From Nitzschia sp. pyKryTriq1 (lineage: Eukaryota; Bacillariophyta; Bacillariophyceae; Bacillariales; Bacillariaceae): DNA of 64,000 nt. Positions 11,081 through 21,782 of this stretch are shown one piece after another. The position numbers and the translations under genes were made by a program. Every line of letters starts with the position of its first letter. The stretch's first letter is position 1. The notes below the pieces were generated by a model, which saw only the letters and a list, made by a program, of their open reading frames with translations, was not told the DNA's origin and searched no databases. The stretch lies in contig OY101115.1 in assembly GCA_956465555.1 (NCBI GenBank), forward strand, positions 3,820,120 through 3,884,119. The letters run 5' to 3'.

Positions 11081-11881
11081 GCTGATGATGATAATATACT
11101 ATCTGTTTGTCTGTTGTTGATCTCTGCTTTCAGAGGAGTGCGTCAATGATGAACTCTTGCCGTCGATTTGATACGTAATGGTAGGGCCTTTCGTTGACGA
11201 TGTTGATGATGATTCAACACGATACACTAGAATGTACTGTACTCGTAATAAGAACAGTAGAACGTTCTTGTTTTGCGTCCTCTTTCCTCGTCGGGCGGGG
11301 TTTGGGGGTGGATGATGCGCATCGAAATAGCGTGACCTATCAGTAGTAGAGCTCTTCTGCTGTCTTGTAAAACGCACGGGGGTCGAAGAATTTCTTCTGC
11401 TGTTGACATGGCAGCTAGCTATATGTATAGCGCTACCCCGTTGTTCTCTCCAACACGCGCGCACGCGTGAACGCCGAAGAAAAAATAGATAATGTGCATG
11501 CATGGTGTAGTCTATGTAGACTCTCTACCCGACTACTGTACAAAAACTCTATCGCTGACATAACGCCAACATAACGGTCCTAGTAACACCTGAAGACCGA
11601 TGAAAGGCGAAGCCCGAAAAAAAAATGATCTTCATAAGGCGCTTCGCGCGAGCGAGTAGTGGTACGACCCTGCCTCAAAATCGTTTTTTCACAGTACTCG
11701 TACCGGTACTGGTGCTCCCGTGTACCGGTAGTGCCGGTACTTGTAGAGTGTACTCATAGAGGGAAGAGGCAAACTCGAAAGGACGAAAACGACCGGCAAG
11801 TTTGATCAAACTAAATCTCATCCGCAAGAGAAAAGCAAGAGATATAATATACTACACTACAGGCAGCCAATACAATACATT
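11081..11881. other. Intergenic spacer with TACCGGTAC cluster
   Basis: Divergent spacer with no supported gene. A minus-strand open frame of 134 codons at 11099-11503 has no family features and looks fortuitous. A cluster of TACCGGTAC-like palindromes lies at about 11695-11750. Confidence 0.6.
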
Positions 11882-12445
11882 ATGCGCCCACTTCCCGCAG
11901 ATCAATTTTACCAAGTCTCTTTTCAGGTGGAAAACGTTGGAAGAAAGGTGGCATCATCCAAAAAGCGAGTAACCTGGGTATTTGGACAAGGCACCCGTGA
12001 GTACACTGTGACACTCGTGTGGAGTAAACAATCTGGCAAACGACTTTTGAACATGGCAGGCGAAGAGCCTTACTTTGAGGAGAAAAAGACAATCACATTT
12101 TTCCACAAGTGGACCACTCATGATGGCAAGATGAATCTTCACGTTTTGGCGACGGCGGCGACTCCCTCGAAAAAGTTCGTGAGCCCCAACTTTATCAAAT
12201 TCGAGTTGATCATCAATGGCGAACGATTCGTGAAGTTACCAAGCAAAGACGGAACACCGGCGCCAGAGGAGGAACCACATGATGGACCCGGGTCAATATT
12301 TGATATTATTTTCCCGCAGGGTTATCATGATGGCAAGACTGTGAAATCAGAGGGAGCCTACAAGACAAAGTCATCCTTCACTCAAGAAGTCAACCAACGA
12401 ATTATGAAGCAAGCCAATTATAATGTCCAGGCTGGAGACCAATAA
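11882..12445 (+). CDS. Hypothetical beta-rich protein with EYTVTLVWSKQSGK motif
   Basis: 187 residues, single exon. I do not recognise it with confidence. The N-terminal 125 residues alternate short beta-strand-like segments (WVFGQGTREYTVTLVWSKQS, KTITFFHKW, LHVLATAA, FIKFELIINGERF). They contain a W-S-x-x-SGK motif and a final I-NG--F--LP motif, loosely recalling the beta-sandwich of FAIM-type proteins. A Pro/Glu/Asp linker (about 125-140) leads to a polar tail (TKSSFTQEVNQRIMKQ). There is no signal peptide or membrane segment, so it is probably cytosolic. Codon use and the clean start context support a real gene; the FAIM comparison is tentative. Confidence 0.6.
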   Translation: MRPLPADQFYQVSFQVENVGRKVASSKKRVTWVFGQGTREYTVTLVWSKQSGKRLLNMAGEEPYFEEKKTITFFHKWTTHDGKMNLHVLATAATPSKKFVSPNFIKFELIINGERFVKLPSKDGTPAPEEEPHDGPGSIFDIIFPQGYHDGKTVKSEGAYKTKSSFTQEVNQRIMKQANYNVQAGDQ

Positions 12446-14376
12446 CGACCGTGTGGCTTCTCTCCGAGCGAGCTACGAAATATTACATCAACTAGTAATG
12501 GCGAAGAGAGGGATCATAGTCCGCGAGTGCCCCGCACGAGCGTTTCTATCCAATCCCGTGCGTGCGATGTAGTCAAATTAGTCATTTTCTTGTGAATACT
12601 CGGCAGCTTTTTTTTTCTCCTTTTTTTTCGGTGACCCCCTTACTTAGGGGAAAAGTGTCCACACGTTATTCGTGTTTTGGTTGGCTGAACAATGTCGTTT
12701 CGGACGTCTGGTAGTGACTGATTGATGTCGGATCGCTATTCGTTGTCTCTCGTTGGCCAAAGGAGGGTGTCGCTACGACTTGCAATGCTTATGTTGCGGG
12801 ATTGTTGTGTTCGATATTATTATTTGATGCCGACGCACGCCGGCTCTCCTCCCATCATCACACGACGACCGACGCGACGACCTCAACTTTCGCGACGAAA
12901 AACGAACGAATTGACGACCAACTCTTACCTCTAGAACAATAAAAAAATAAAGACACTGGGTGTCGAAAGAATTATTGAAAATGATACACAAGAGAGATGA
13001 TTCTCTCGAAGAGAAGAATGGTTGTCGGTCGGTGGAATAAATAAAATGGAGCGGCGTGCGGCGTGTGCAGGCGTACAGTATAGTCTGTCCTTCACCCGCT
13101 CGACCGAACCAAGATTTAAGTCGAATCGATCGAACCAAGGATTTCAGTCGGATCGATCGAACCAAGCATTGATAATTCCTAGCTAGTGATCGAACGACAT
13201 GGGGTGTTTTGGGGGCGGTGCATTTAGGTGTTAATCCTTTTGGGGGTTCTTCATGGGTACAGTACTGGTACTTTCGTAACCCCTCTATCGAACCAACTAA
13301 CCCCTCTATCGAACCAACATATCTTTAAGTACCCATCATACTTTCGTAACCCCTCCATTGCATACCGGTATAGTGGCTCTATCATACAGTACTAGCTAGT
13401 AGCTCTATCTGATCGTAACCCCTCTATTGCATACAGTGGTGGCTCTATCGTAACCCCTCCATTGCATACATTCGCTCTATCGTAACCCCTCCATTTCATA
13501 CATTCGCTCTATCGTAACCCCTCTATTGCATACATTCGCTCTATCGTAACCCCTCCATTTCATACATTCGCTCTATCGTAACCCCTCCATTGCATACATT
13601 CGCTCTATCGTAACCCCTCCATTTCATACATTCGCTCTATCGTAACCCCTCTATTGCATACATTCGCTCTATCGTAACCCCTCTAGTATCCAATACAAGC
13701 CTTACCCGCAGGGTATCACGCGTGTGTCTCTTCTAACCCAGGCACTCGCGGCTCTACCCTTTGGTACACTTTTAGTACTAAGGCTATGTAGCTAGTTAGT
13801 TTCCTCTGGAGAGTGCTACAGTTGCTACAGTCGACAACTCTAGAGAGAGTAGACTAAAGCAGACACATATCTCTCTACCGAGAAAGTTCCACCACCAGGT
13901 ACATTAAGGGTAGTTGATCAATATTAGTTGGTTCTTGCCATGTACCGGTAGTACTAGTCTACGAGTACACGTACAGTACCTCGTACTGTACCGGTATTAC
14001 CAAGGGTATTACTCTTTTGATGATGATGATTGATGATTCTTCTTCTTCTTCTATCTTTTCCGCGGTCGATCTAGTCGTCGGGGGCATTCGGCCGACCGGC
14101 GGCGGGCAATCGATTATTGTCGTCGCTTCCATCATCGCGGCGCAACGACGAACGAGGAAATAGGTCCCTCTGGTAGCTACCGTAGTAGTAGTAGTAGTAG
14201 GATTGAGGATTGAACACAGGGGTACCCGTACCGTACCTGGTACCGGTACGACCACTACAATGTTGAATGTTGTTTTTCTTGTCACATTCGACCTCGATTC
14301 TGTTCTAAGCAGTTGAGACTTGGCAAAAAGAGGGCGAAATAGTATTTTCCAAGTGTCTGCTAGAGAACTTCCCCAC
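12446..14376. other. 1.9-kb non-coding block with satellites
   Basis: No gene supported. It holds two T-rich tracts near 12,608-12,628, a short array with about 26-bp spacing built on ATCGATCGAACCAAG (about 13,098-13,165), the 32-bp satellite (listed separately), and TACCGGTAC clusters at about 13,942 and 13,975-14,250. A minus-strand open frame at 13,959-14,441 overlaps the bestrophin start and reads through repeats; I reject it as a gene. Confidence 0.7.
13275..13685. repeat. 32-bp satellite with CGTAACCCCTC core and higher-order structure
   Basis: An irregular leader (13,275-13,448) precedes a strictly periodic part. CGTAACCCCTC starts at 13,449, 13,481, 13,513, 13,545, 13,577, 13,609, 13,641 and 13,673, always 32 bp apart, with CATACATTCGCTCTAT between. 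Units alternate between ATTGCATA and ATTTCATA versions, a 64-bp dimer period; the CTCC/CTCT variant suggests a 128-bp period. This is a plain direct repeat without unique spacers, so it is not CRISPR-like. Confidence 0.9.
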
Positions 14377-15759
14377 ATGGCAAGAAAAATATATTGTTTC
14401 GGCGCCCTTGCTGCTTCAATCCTTGCTGCCCCTTCTTTCACTACAACAGCGTTCGCCCCACATTCGGCCCAGGCATCTCTCAGGGACCATGCTGCTCCTC
14501 CAATCCCATTTTGCGCTACTCCTTTGACCGCCTATAATGCAGCAAAAGCAGATTTGCTCAACCAATTAGAAACAGATCTAGAGACCCTGACGAAGCTGCG
14601 ACCTCCACGACCAAGTGCCGACCCTTCCATTCAACAGGCGATTGTCAGTGCAGGTTCCAGTTACACGAGAATTTGGACGCACCAAACTTGGAAGGTCCAT
14701 TCTGATCCACCGCATAAAAGATACTTTCGTCATTTGCGACTTTGGCACAAGAGCACGACAGCTCGCAAAGTCCTTCCGGTCGTTTTACTGGCAACCGGAT
14801 GGAGCATCTTTATTTCGCAGCTGGCCAAGTCCTTGCAACTGCGACCCGTGCAAACCGCAATTACGATGGCGGGAACTTCTTCAGTGGTATCACTATTATC
14901 CGCACCCCTTGCTCTTTTGCTTACCTTGAGGGCCAATGCCAGTATGTCACGGCTCATAGAGGCACGTCAAGCCTGGGGGAAACTGGTGAGTCGCTATGAA
15001 GTTCGCAAGATTTGCATCATCGATGCTGGGTGAAATTGTTCTCTTACTATGACTATGATTCGATTCTTTGTCCCAAAGGTCCTTCAAGCGCGGGGCTTAG
15101 CTAGTATTGTGGGTATATACGTTTACCCAGTCAACCCTCAGGCTGCTGTTTTGGCTATCCGGTATCTGACAATTTTAGGCTGGTCGTTGAAAGCCCAGCT
15201 CCGAGGAGAAAGTGAGACATATCAACAAGAATACTTACAATTGATGTTAAGTCAAACAGCTGTCGGGGCATCCACGGAATCAGAATACTCATGGATATCC
15301 AAGCAATCGAAACAGAGTGTGGCCATAACAGCCCGGCTACGACAAATTTGTGCGGTGGCTTTGTCAACGAATCCAAACTCATCCATGGACATTATGAATA
15401 CTTCGACACAGCTGATTATAGAGGAACGAATCAGAGAACTTGAGGCCGTTGTTGGAATCTGTGAACGCTTGTTTGGATCGACTATTCCACCGACTTATAC
15501 TCGTCACTTGAGTCGGGTTATGTCTATCTGGCTGTTGCTGCTTCCGGTCAGTCTTATCGCTATGGCACAGCTAAAAACCGTGAGCGTGGCTTTCGCGACA
15601 TCCACTGCGGCATATGTCTTCGTTGGATTGGACGAAGTTGGAATGGAAATTGAGGACGTTTTTCAACTGTTGCCAATTCAGCAATTGGCAGCTGCAACAC
15701 AACGAGATGTCCAAGACCAATTCTTCATGACAGTTCGTCATCCATCGGTACCTTCTTAG
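14377..15759 (+). CDS. Plastid-targeted bestrophin-like anion channel
   Basis: Two exons, 14377-14985 and 15079-15759, with a 93-bp GTGAGT...AAAG intron in phase 0 (429 residues). Start set at 14377; the frame opens earlier only at TTG. The N-terminus is a signal peptide (IYCFGALAASILAAPSF) followed by TTTAFAPHSAQ, matching the diatom plastid ASAFAP-type cleavage motif with Phe at +1. The mature part has the bestrophin/UPF0187 layout: W-x-x-HQTWKV, four membrane segments, LRANASMSRLIEARQAWGKLV, then LAIRYLTILGWSLKAQL, and near the end GLDEVGMEIEDVFQLLP, the conserved bestrophin acidic belt. By family knowledge, plastid bestrophins are thylakoid chloride or bicarbonate channels involved in light regulation or carbon concentration. 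Thylakoid placement is inference. Confidence 0.88.
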
Positions 15760-16321
15760 TAGATCCAAGAGTTATGAATTGACTATGAATGATCGATCGA
15801 TTACCCAAAATTATAGATTTTAGAGACATACGATATGATTGTTGTACGTAGATTAGTTGGTACCAGTACCTGGTACGAAGTGGATAGATCTGATACTCTA
15901 CTAGAGCTAGTAGAGCTACAGTACTTGTACCGGTACTCGTACCTGTAGGTTCGTACTGAACCAGGAAATACACACGAAGTCCTCGGACGAGAGCACGCAC
16001 TCACGCGCTCTGTCCCGTCGAGAGCGCAAGCTGAAAGCAAGGGCGTGGGCAAGCGCGCTGCGTGTCTGCTGACGTCAGTCGACTGAAAACACGACACAGT
16101 AGGTACCAGTACAGTACACGTACGTGTACGACGAACGAGAGCCTTTCTGACTTCTGACTCACGCTTTTGTTGTCATGAACCCTCTACTCTTGTTCGCGAA
16201 TTTCTCTTTCTGTTTTCTGTTGTCATCCTTTCTGAAAGGTGGCATACCAAAACGTCGACAACCTTTCCATTTTCCTTTGTTACTTCTGCAATTCTCATAC
16301 TACGTTCAATCAACTATCAAG
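15760..16321. other. Intergenic spacer
   Basis: No gene. It holds TACCGGTAC/TACCAGTAC-type palindromes at about 15,858-15,945 and 16,100-16,130 and a CTACTAGAGCTAGTAG palindrome at about 15,897. The in-frame upstream extension of the next open frame (from 16,175) looks like 5' UTR. Confidence 0.55.
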
Positions 16322-16693
16322 ATGAAAGTATTGTCTTCCCTTCTTTTAAGCATCGCCATTGGCGTCTCCTCTGCTTTTGTCGTGGTTCCTGAAACAAGGA
16401 TTTCGGTGAGATCGTCATCGGCGGTGCAAATGGGCTTGCTTGACTTCTTCAGCGACGAGGCCCGCCAAAAACGCGAGGAAAAGAAAAGACGGGAAATTGA
16501 AGAGCAGGAGAAATTACAAAAGGCAATCATGGAGCGTAGAAAAAATCCTGAAAAGATGGAAGAATATGAACGCAAGGTTATCCTGCGACGACAGCTTCGT
16601 ATGGCTGGTGACGACGAGGCTGCTTCTAAGGTTGTGATCTACGAGGATGTCGACAAGAACACTCTCCTAGATGGGACAGCTGGGAATGCCTAG
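16322..16693 (+). CDS. Small plastid-type protein with MGLLDFFSDEARQKR motif
   Basis: 123 residues from the ATG at 16322. The N-terminus is a signal peptide (KVLSSLLLSIAIGVSS) ending in AF followed by VVVPETRISVRSSS, which fits a diatom bipartite plastid presequence. The mature protein begins near MGLLDFFSDEARQKR and continues as a highly charged helix (REEKKRREIEEQEKLQK), then MEEYERKVILRRQLRMAGD and a short acidic tail. I do not recognise a family. Its size and helix content suggest a soluble accessory or assembly factor, which is inference. Its stop is 229 bp from the stop of the convergent MUS81 gene. Confidence 0.75.
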   Translation: MKVLSSLLLSIAIGVSSAFVVVPETRISVRSSSAVQMGLLDFFSDEARQKREEKKRREIEEQEKLQKAIMERRKNPEKMEEYERKVILRRQLRMAGDDEAASKVVIYEDVDKNTLLDGTAGNA

Positions 16694-16922
16694 GCTATAG
16701 ATGTGTTTGATCGCATGTGAGCTGTGGACGTGAAATGGACGCGAATATAGAGCAACTGAAGAAGAATCAATCTGTCCATGTATGACTTCTTGCATGTGGC
16801 TGTCTACAACCACGGCTTGGCTCGAAACCGACCGGGGGCTACCATGGCCACTTGTAAACTAGGAGATCCGAATATGATATGGTCACTATGTCGACTCATG
16901 TCTTTATGCGCTGATATTTTTG

Positions 16923-19854
16923 TTAATATAGTCCTGCCTCTTTGCATTGGCACTTTTGATGAGCGTGACACCAATCATGCATTTCCTCTGCAATTCGGAA
17001 TCCTGACATGTCACCACCAATTGTTGTGAGTTTGAAGAACCCCCCCTTCTGGCGGAAGATCAAAGGAGACTGACCTTCTCTCAAAGGAGCAATACAGCTC
17101 CAGCCATCATAGTTGAACAACCCTTTGCCCGTTCCCGTGAAGGGGTCTTTGGAAATTTTGAGGTTTTCCGCGAGGGCAATAATGTCTTCCTTCTCCAGAC
17201 CTTTCCAGCTATCCATGTTGCTTTGCTGGCGCTGGTGCAGCCAGATTGACACTAAGATAGCCGAGCCACAGGTGTCATATCGGGCGGGGACGTATAGATT
17301 TGCCTTCTTTCGCTGAAGCCAGGCTTTTGGAGGTCGAGGTCCACTGAGCCGGACAATCAAGTCAGCCTTTTTGCCCGTCTTGGGTAGTCCATACTCTTCA
17401 CACTCTTCTTTGAGTTGTGACACCTTCCAGCTGTTGTATTGATCATGACTGCTAGATTCATGTTTTTGGCAAGCAGCGGTGCTAGTCTCTTTGGCGCTGT
17501 GGTGCAAAGGATTTGTAGCTGAGGGCTTCTCACTTGAGTACTCGGCGGGAAAAGCAGTACCATTTTCTGAAATCCGCCTAGTTCGATGATCTCTAGCGAT
17601 TCTTGAAAAATCGATACCCCTTGGTATAGCCTGCACTCGGGCCATGAACTCTTCGTGTGTCAACGAGGCTTTCAACTTGCCACTTCGGTAGTCGTGGGCA
17701 ACGAACTTGGTCAGCTCGACCAGTGCTGCCAACGAACCATTCATATTACTGCAGCAATCAAGGCACAATCTGAGAACTATTTGATTGTTGCACATCGGAG
17801 AGAGGAAACAAAACAAGAGTATGTACTTACTTCGTGGTCAAAACTTCAAAGCCCTCAGCTTGAAGATTTCCGATTTCTGTATCAAGTTGTGTCCGGTTAA
17901 TATTGAATTGGGTCTGACCAATGGCGCCCCCAGTCAACTCTTGCCCATCCGCTTGGCCTTCAATGAGATAGGCTAATCTGCAGTTGTCGAAACCAAAGAC
18001 ATACTGCCCCTGATACATTCTCAGTTTCTGAGAGACCCAGCGACCATCCCAAATACTCTGAGCAGCGTCTTGGATGCTCTTTCGCTCGATGATTATAGGA
18101 ATAAGCTTCTGACTGTCCATCGAAACAAAGGCATAGTCACCAATGTCTAGTTTTGCCACAATGTATGGTACCTTGCGCATATCCAATCCTTGACACATGG
18201 AATGCAACTTCTTTGATGCACCACCACCCTCCCGGTTGTCCACCACTAAGCAGATACCTTGGAAACAAGGCTCGACCGCGTCATCATATAGCTTGCTCGT
18301 CCGTAGGTATCCGGGGGGTTCTGGAAAGCGTCGATTGCGCACATATAATGCTTTCTTCAGGCCACGAAGTGTCAATTCATAGCACAGCCTCTTGTTCTTG
18401 CGATGCGTCTTGAGCAATGGCATATCCGACTTTGCATCGGTCTTGGTGAGTTGATCGAGTTGCTTAAATTCGGCACTTCGTGTGGATGGATTCGTGTAAA
18501 AAGCTTCGCCATTGTCTTCGTCGTCACGTCCGAGGCGCGATGGTACGATTGCTGTGTTTAGTCTTTGGTCAATCTTTGGAATAAGATCGGACAAATACAC
18601 CCATTCTTCTTTTTCGCTGCAGAGCGAGACCATTTGTGCCTCGTCGTTCAAATTAATTTTGCTGGTGGAACGGGCTTTTTCTTCGACGAGTTCCAACATG
18701 GAAACCAACGCCGCTTCGGCAATACTGTAATATCCCTCTCGACTAACATCACGATTGTGTGGTGTTTTGATTCGATCAACTCCACCAGCACATAGTGCTT
18801 CTCGCAGAGAACTTGATTCGATAGAATTACCACTTCCCACGTATTCAGTCAAGCTTCGAATCGGAAATGTAGTCGACAAGGCCAAATCCTTGATTCTTCG
18901 GCAGTAGGAATCCAACTTCGAGAGATTATAGGATGCCGAGACTAATGTTCGAGAATATCTCCAAAGAGCAAGCAAGCATGTCGCACGGATATCGCCGTAT
19001 TGTCGTCCTGTATTAGGTCCAACTCGAGGGTACTGAAGAATTTGTGGAGTAGCTAGTGAACTCTGGGGTTGCGTCCCAGGATTTGACGAAGACTCGTTGC
19101 GTCCAGTGATGTTTTGTCGTTTCAAATAAGGGTTGACGACTGGGGTGGAATTTTGTGCGGTGTGCGTGCTTGTGGCCTTTGCTGTGGGTACTGGTACGCG
19201 TAGGTTCTCAGACTCTTCATCGAAACTATCCAACATAATGACAGAGTTTTCGTTGATAGTCGCGGTGTGGGGACTCGTCTTGGGTGCTGCAAGTTTCCTC
19301 TTCGAAAATACAGTGGAAAACGGTATGGACTCATCCGAACTGCTATCATCCGAGTCCAACGTGGAATGCTTTTTCGACGTTTCTTTTAACGTGGTGATCT
19401 TTGCTGGTACAGCTCGCCCACTCGTCGATGCCGGCTTTGTTTTGAAAGCGAGGGGGGTAGTATTGCTGGCGGGCTTGCTGGATTTCAAGAACAAAGTCCG
19501 TGGCTGTTTTCTTTTGCTTTTGCGATGAATATCGGGCGAATCGTCTCCTTCCCTGCTGTAGGAAGAATCGTCATCTGTCTCCACCGCCGGCTTTTTGAGG
19601 TGGGCATCTTCGGGAGTTACCAATTTTGATTTTCTTCGCCTTTGTCTATCCTTTTTGGGTGACGAGAGTACCTCTTCATCATCTGACGAATCCCAGAAGT
19701 AGCTACTAGATTTAGCTTTTACGACTGGCAGAACTGCTGCTGGCGTGAAAGAATCATCCACCAAGTTAGGATTGGCTATACCTGATGCTGTTTCGTTGGC
19801 ATTTTCCTCGTCCACGCTACTCTCGCACAGGTCAATCACTGGCTCTGAGCTCAT
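16923..19854 (-). CDS. MUS81: MUS81-type structure-specific endonuclease with C-terminal SAP and winged-helix-like region
   Basis: Two exons, 19854-17831 and 17748-16923, with an 82-bp GTAAGT...TGCAG intron (949 residues). The first ~330 residues are acidic, Ser-rich and disordered, with KRKQ-type basic clusters. A helical region with LTLRGLKKA follows. The ERCC4 nuclease has VVDNREG (about 537-543), KLDIGDYAF and the catalytic IIERKSIQD (about 588-596), then YLIEGQ and the helix SLAALVELTKFVA, as in MUS81. With EME1-type partners it cuts branched recombination and replication intermediates in the nucleus. After the nuclease come a SAP motif (WKVSQLKEECEEYGLPKTGKKADLI..., about 781-812) and a winged-helix-like segment starting YVPARYDT (about 827-930). 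Start set at the ATG before SSEPVIDLCES; an upstream ATG at about 19,983 would add a hydrophobic leader. Confidence 0.88.
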
Positions 19855-20257
19855 GTCGACCGTACAGATACACCAAATATAAAGTACTCCGAGTAAGAAA
19901 AACGATGAATTGTAAAGACGCTGCAAGCAAAGTGATTGTGAAGGTGTTTTTCTGCGTTCTTTGTGGCCATTATTTTTTGTCATGATGATACCGGTAGAAT
20001 AGGTGAGATGTGAGCAGATGCGGTATCCGGTTGATGATGAGGGTTGAGAATTCAGATTTTGATGGCAACGACGCGCAACGGATCTTTTAACGGCTAAATG
20101 CTCGGCGCGCTCCGCGCGGGCCCAACTTCTCAGAACTGCGCGCGAAGGATTGGATCGTGCCAATCGAAGATCCACGAACAAAAAATGTGGTTTCGTCAAA
20201 GGAGATACTATCCATCTCATTTAAAAAATAGGACTGTCAAAGATACAACAAGCAAAG
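19855..20257. other. Divergent promoter region MUS81/MsrA
   Basis: A 403-bp divergent spacer. It has an AT-rich stretch just before the MsrA start (about 20,220-20,255) and a GC-rich GGCGCGCTCCGCGCGGGCCC stretch at about 20,103-20,122. No gene seen. Confidence 0.5.
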
Positions 20258-20819
20258 ATGAACCGCGAAGACAAAGAGTGCCCACAGTTGCCAATCGTCC
20301 CTGAAAAGAAGGGAAACGAGATTGCCATTTTCGCCTGTGGATGATTTTGGGGGGTAAGTACTGGAGATCGAGACAATTCAAGTACTTGCCTTTCGACATT
20401 CTAATTTTCCCATGGCATCGCCACTCAACTTTTTTGTAAAGCCGCAACTCCGATTCGATAGGATGAATGGGGTTGATAGGTGCGTCGTTGGATATTCTGG
20501 TGGCAAGCAAAAAGACCCAACCTATCGCAATATTCAGGACCACACAGAAGCTCTTTTGGTCGAGTACGATCCTTCCAAATTATCGTACGAGGACTTGGTT
20601 TTGTCGTGGACCCAAATGCACCATCCGAACCATCGGGGCAAGACACAGTACCGATCGGTGGTTTGGTACACCAACAAAGAGCAACAGGAAATAGCTGAAG
20701 AGGTCGTCAAAGGTTGGGAAGGGTCCTCCAGGGAGCCGTTGCATACGAATGTTGAACCTGCTCTAACATTCTACAGAGCGGAAGAATATCATCAATTCTT
20801 TATGAGAAAGCGTATGTAG
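20258..20819 (+). CDS. msrA: Peptide methionine sulfoxide reductase A, probable selenoprotein (in-frame TGA at catalytic site)
   Basis: Two exons: 20258-20353 and 20442-20819, with an 88-bp intron (GTAAGT...AAAG, phase 0). The product is 157 residues if TGA at 20342-20344 is read as selenocysteine (residue 29). MsrA reduces methionine-S-sulfoxide using thioredoxin, and its catalytic Cys sits in GCFWG. Here the codons spell AIFACG, TGA, FWG, so the stop falls exactly on the catalytic position. The joined reading then gives PQLRFDRMNGV, VGYSGG, DPTY, HTEALLVEYDP and TQYRSVVWY, all canonical and in register. Selenoprotein MsrA is known in green algae. A SECIS element is needed in the 3' UTR; I see only a weak candidate stem near 20,882-20,944. 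Reading only from the ATG at 20412 would lose the active site and translate intron. Confidence 0.87.
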
Positions 20820-21782
20820 ATCGAAGAAGAGCTTGGATGGTTGTAGACTGGATCGCGATTTTGAGCCGTTGGTTGCATTTGTTTCCTTGTGAATGATGAT
20901 TCTGGTACGGATTCTATCCTTCTGGATTTTGAACAACAAGGAGATGGAACAGCGAGGTATGAATATGGAATCGCAAGTGGCACGCGACAATCAATCATAC
21001 TATAGCAGCTAGAGAAAAAATAATCGTACCAATGACTGCGTCCCCAATAGATTGTAGTCAACATCCTCGTGCCTAATTCTTGTTGAATTTCACATTTGAA
21101 GCACAAACTCCACAGACAAGGATTCGCTCGGTCTCCTTGTTAGAAGTAGATTGCTGCAGTGTATGAACAATTCTTTTGGGTGCACTCTCTAGACAATAGA
21201 TAGGCTACTATTACTAGAGAGAGAAAGTCCTTAGCAAACTACAGTACGACTTCGTCTCGTGTTACTGTACTATATACAGTAGCTACTACTACATACGTAG
21301 CGGCACCAATTTCGACCCCACTCGACCAAAAAATTCCTAAAGCAGCGCTATGTATGATGTCTGTCCTTCTCCGACCGTTCGCTACGTCTGTCTGCCCATC
21401 GCCCATCGACGTCGTCATTTCTTTTGCACGCGTACATGTACCGGTAGATTTTATTGTGAGGCCCAGATCCGAGAGCCGAGAGAGGCAGGCAGGGTGCATG
21501 CAACGATGATGATGATGAGGATCGTGCTGGCCCGGATGAGAGAAGGGACGCGTGCCGACCTGTTGTAGCGGAATTGACACTGGCATCTACAACAGCAATA
21601 GCAGGATTGTTAGTATCGTAAGAGTAGACAATAAAAAAGCCACAACCACCCTGCTCTTCCGAAAAAAGAGCTCTATCAGTAGTTGTGGAGCGATCGGAAG
21701 GTTGTAAATTCATATTTTTTTAATTAATTCGGGTGAAATAACGCAGTGCATTGCCAAGATCCAGCGTATTGAGTGACACCCC
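20820..21782. other. Intergenic region, MsrA 3' UTR and dynein promoter
   Basis: No gene. The proximal part should be the MsrA 3' UTR. It contains a possible stem-loop (20,882-20,890 pairing with 20,936-20,944, enclosing ATGATGA and TTTTGAAC). Beyond about 21,180 lie CTCTACTAGAG-type palindromes and mirror-like ACTACTAC runs. The plus- and minus-strand open frames at 21,239-21,713 have no family features. Confidence 0.55.

Noticed and set aside
11099-11503. 134-codon minus-strand frame upstream of Derlin
   Set aside because: Ser/Arg-rich low-complexity translation with no motifs; likely promoter DNA.
13449-13685. CRISPR-like array
   Set aside because: The 32-bp units are continuous direct repeats with no unique spacers, in a eukaryotic nuclear genome.
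13959-14441. 160-codon minus-strand frame
   Set aside because: It overlaps the bestrophin start and reads through low-complexity repeats.
20412-20819. MsrA starting at the ATG at 20412
   Set aside because: The first ten codons are intron sequence, and this start would lose the GxFWG active site.
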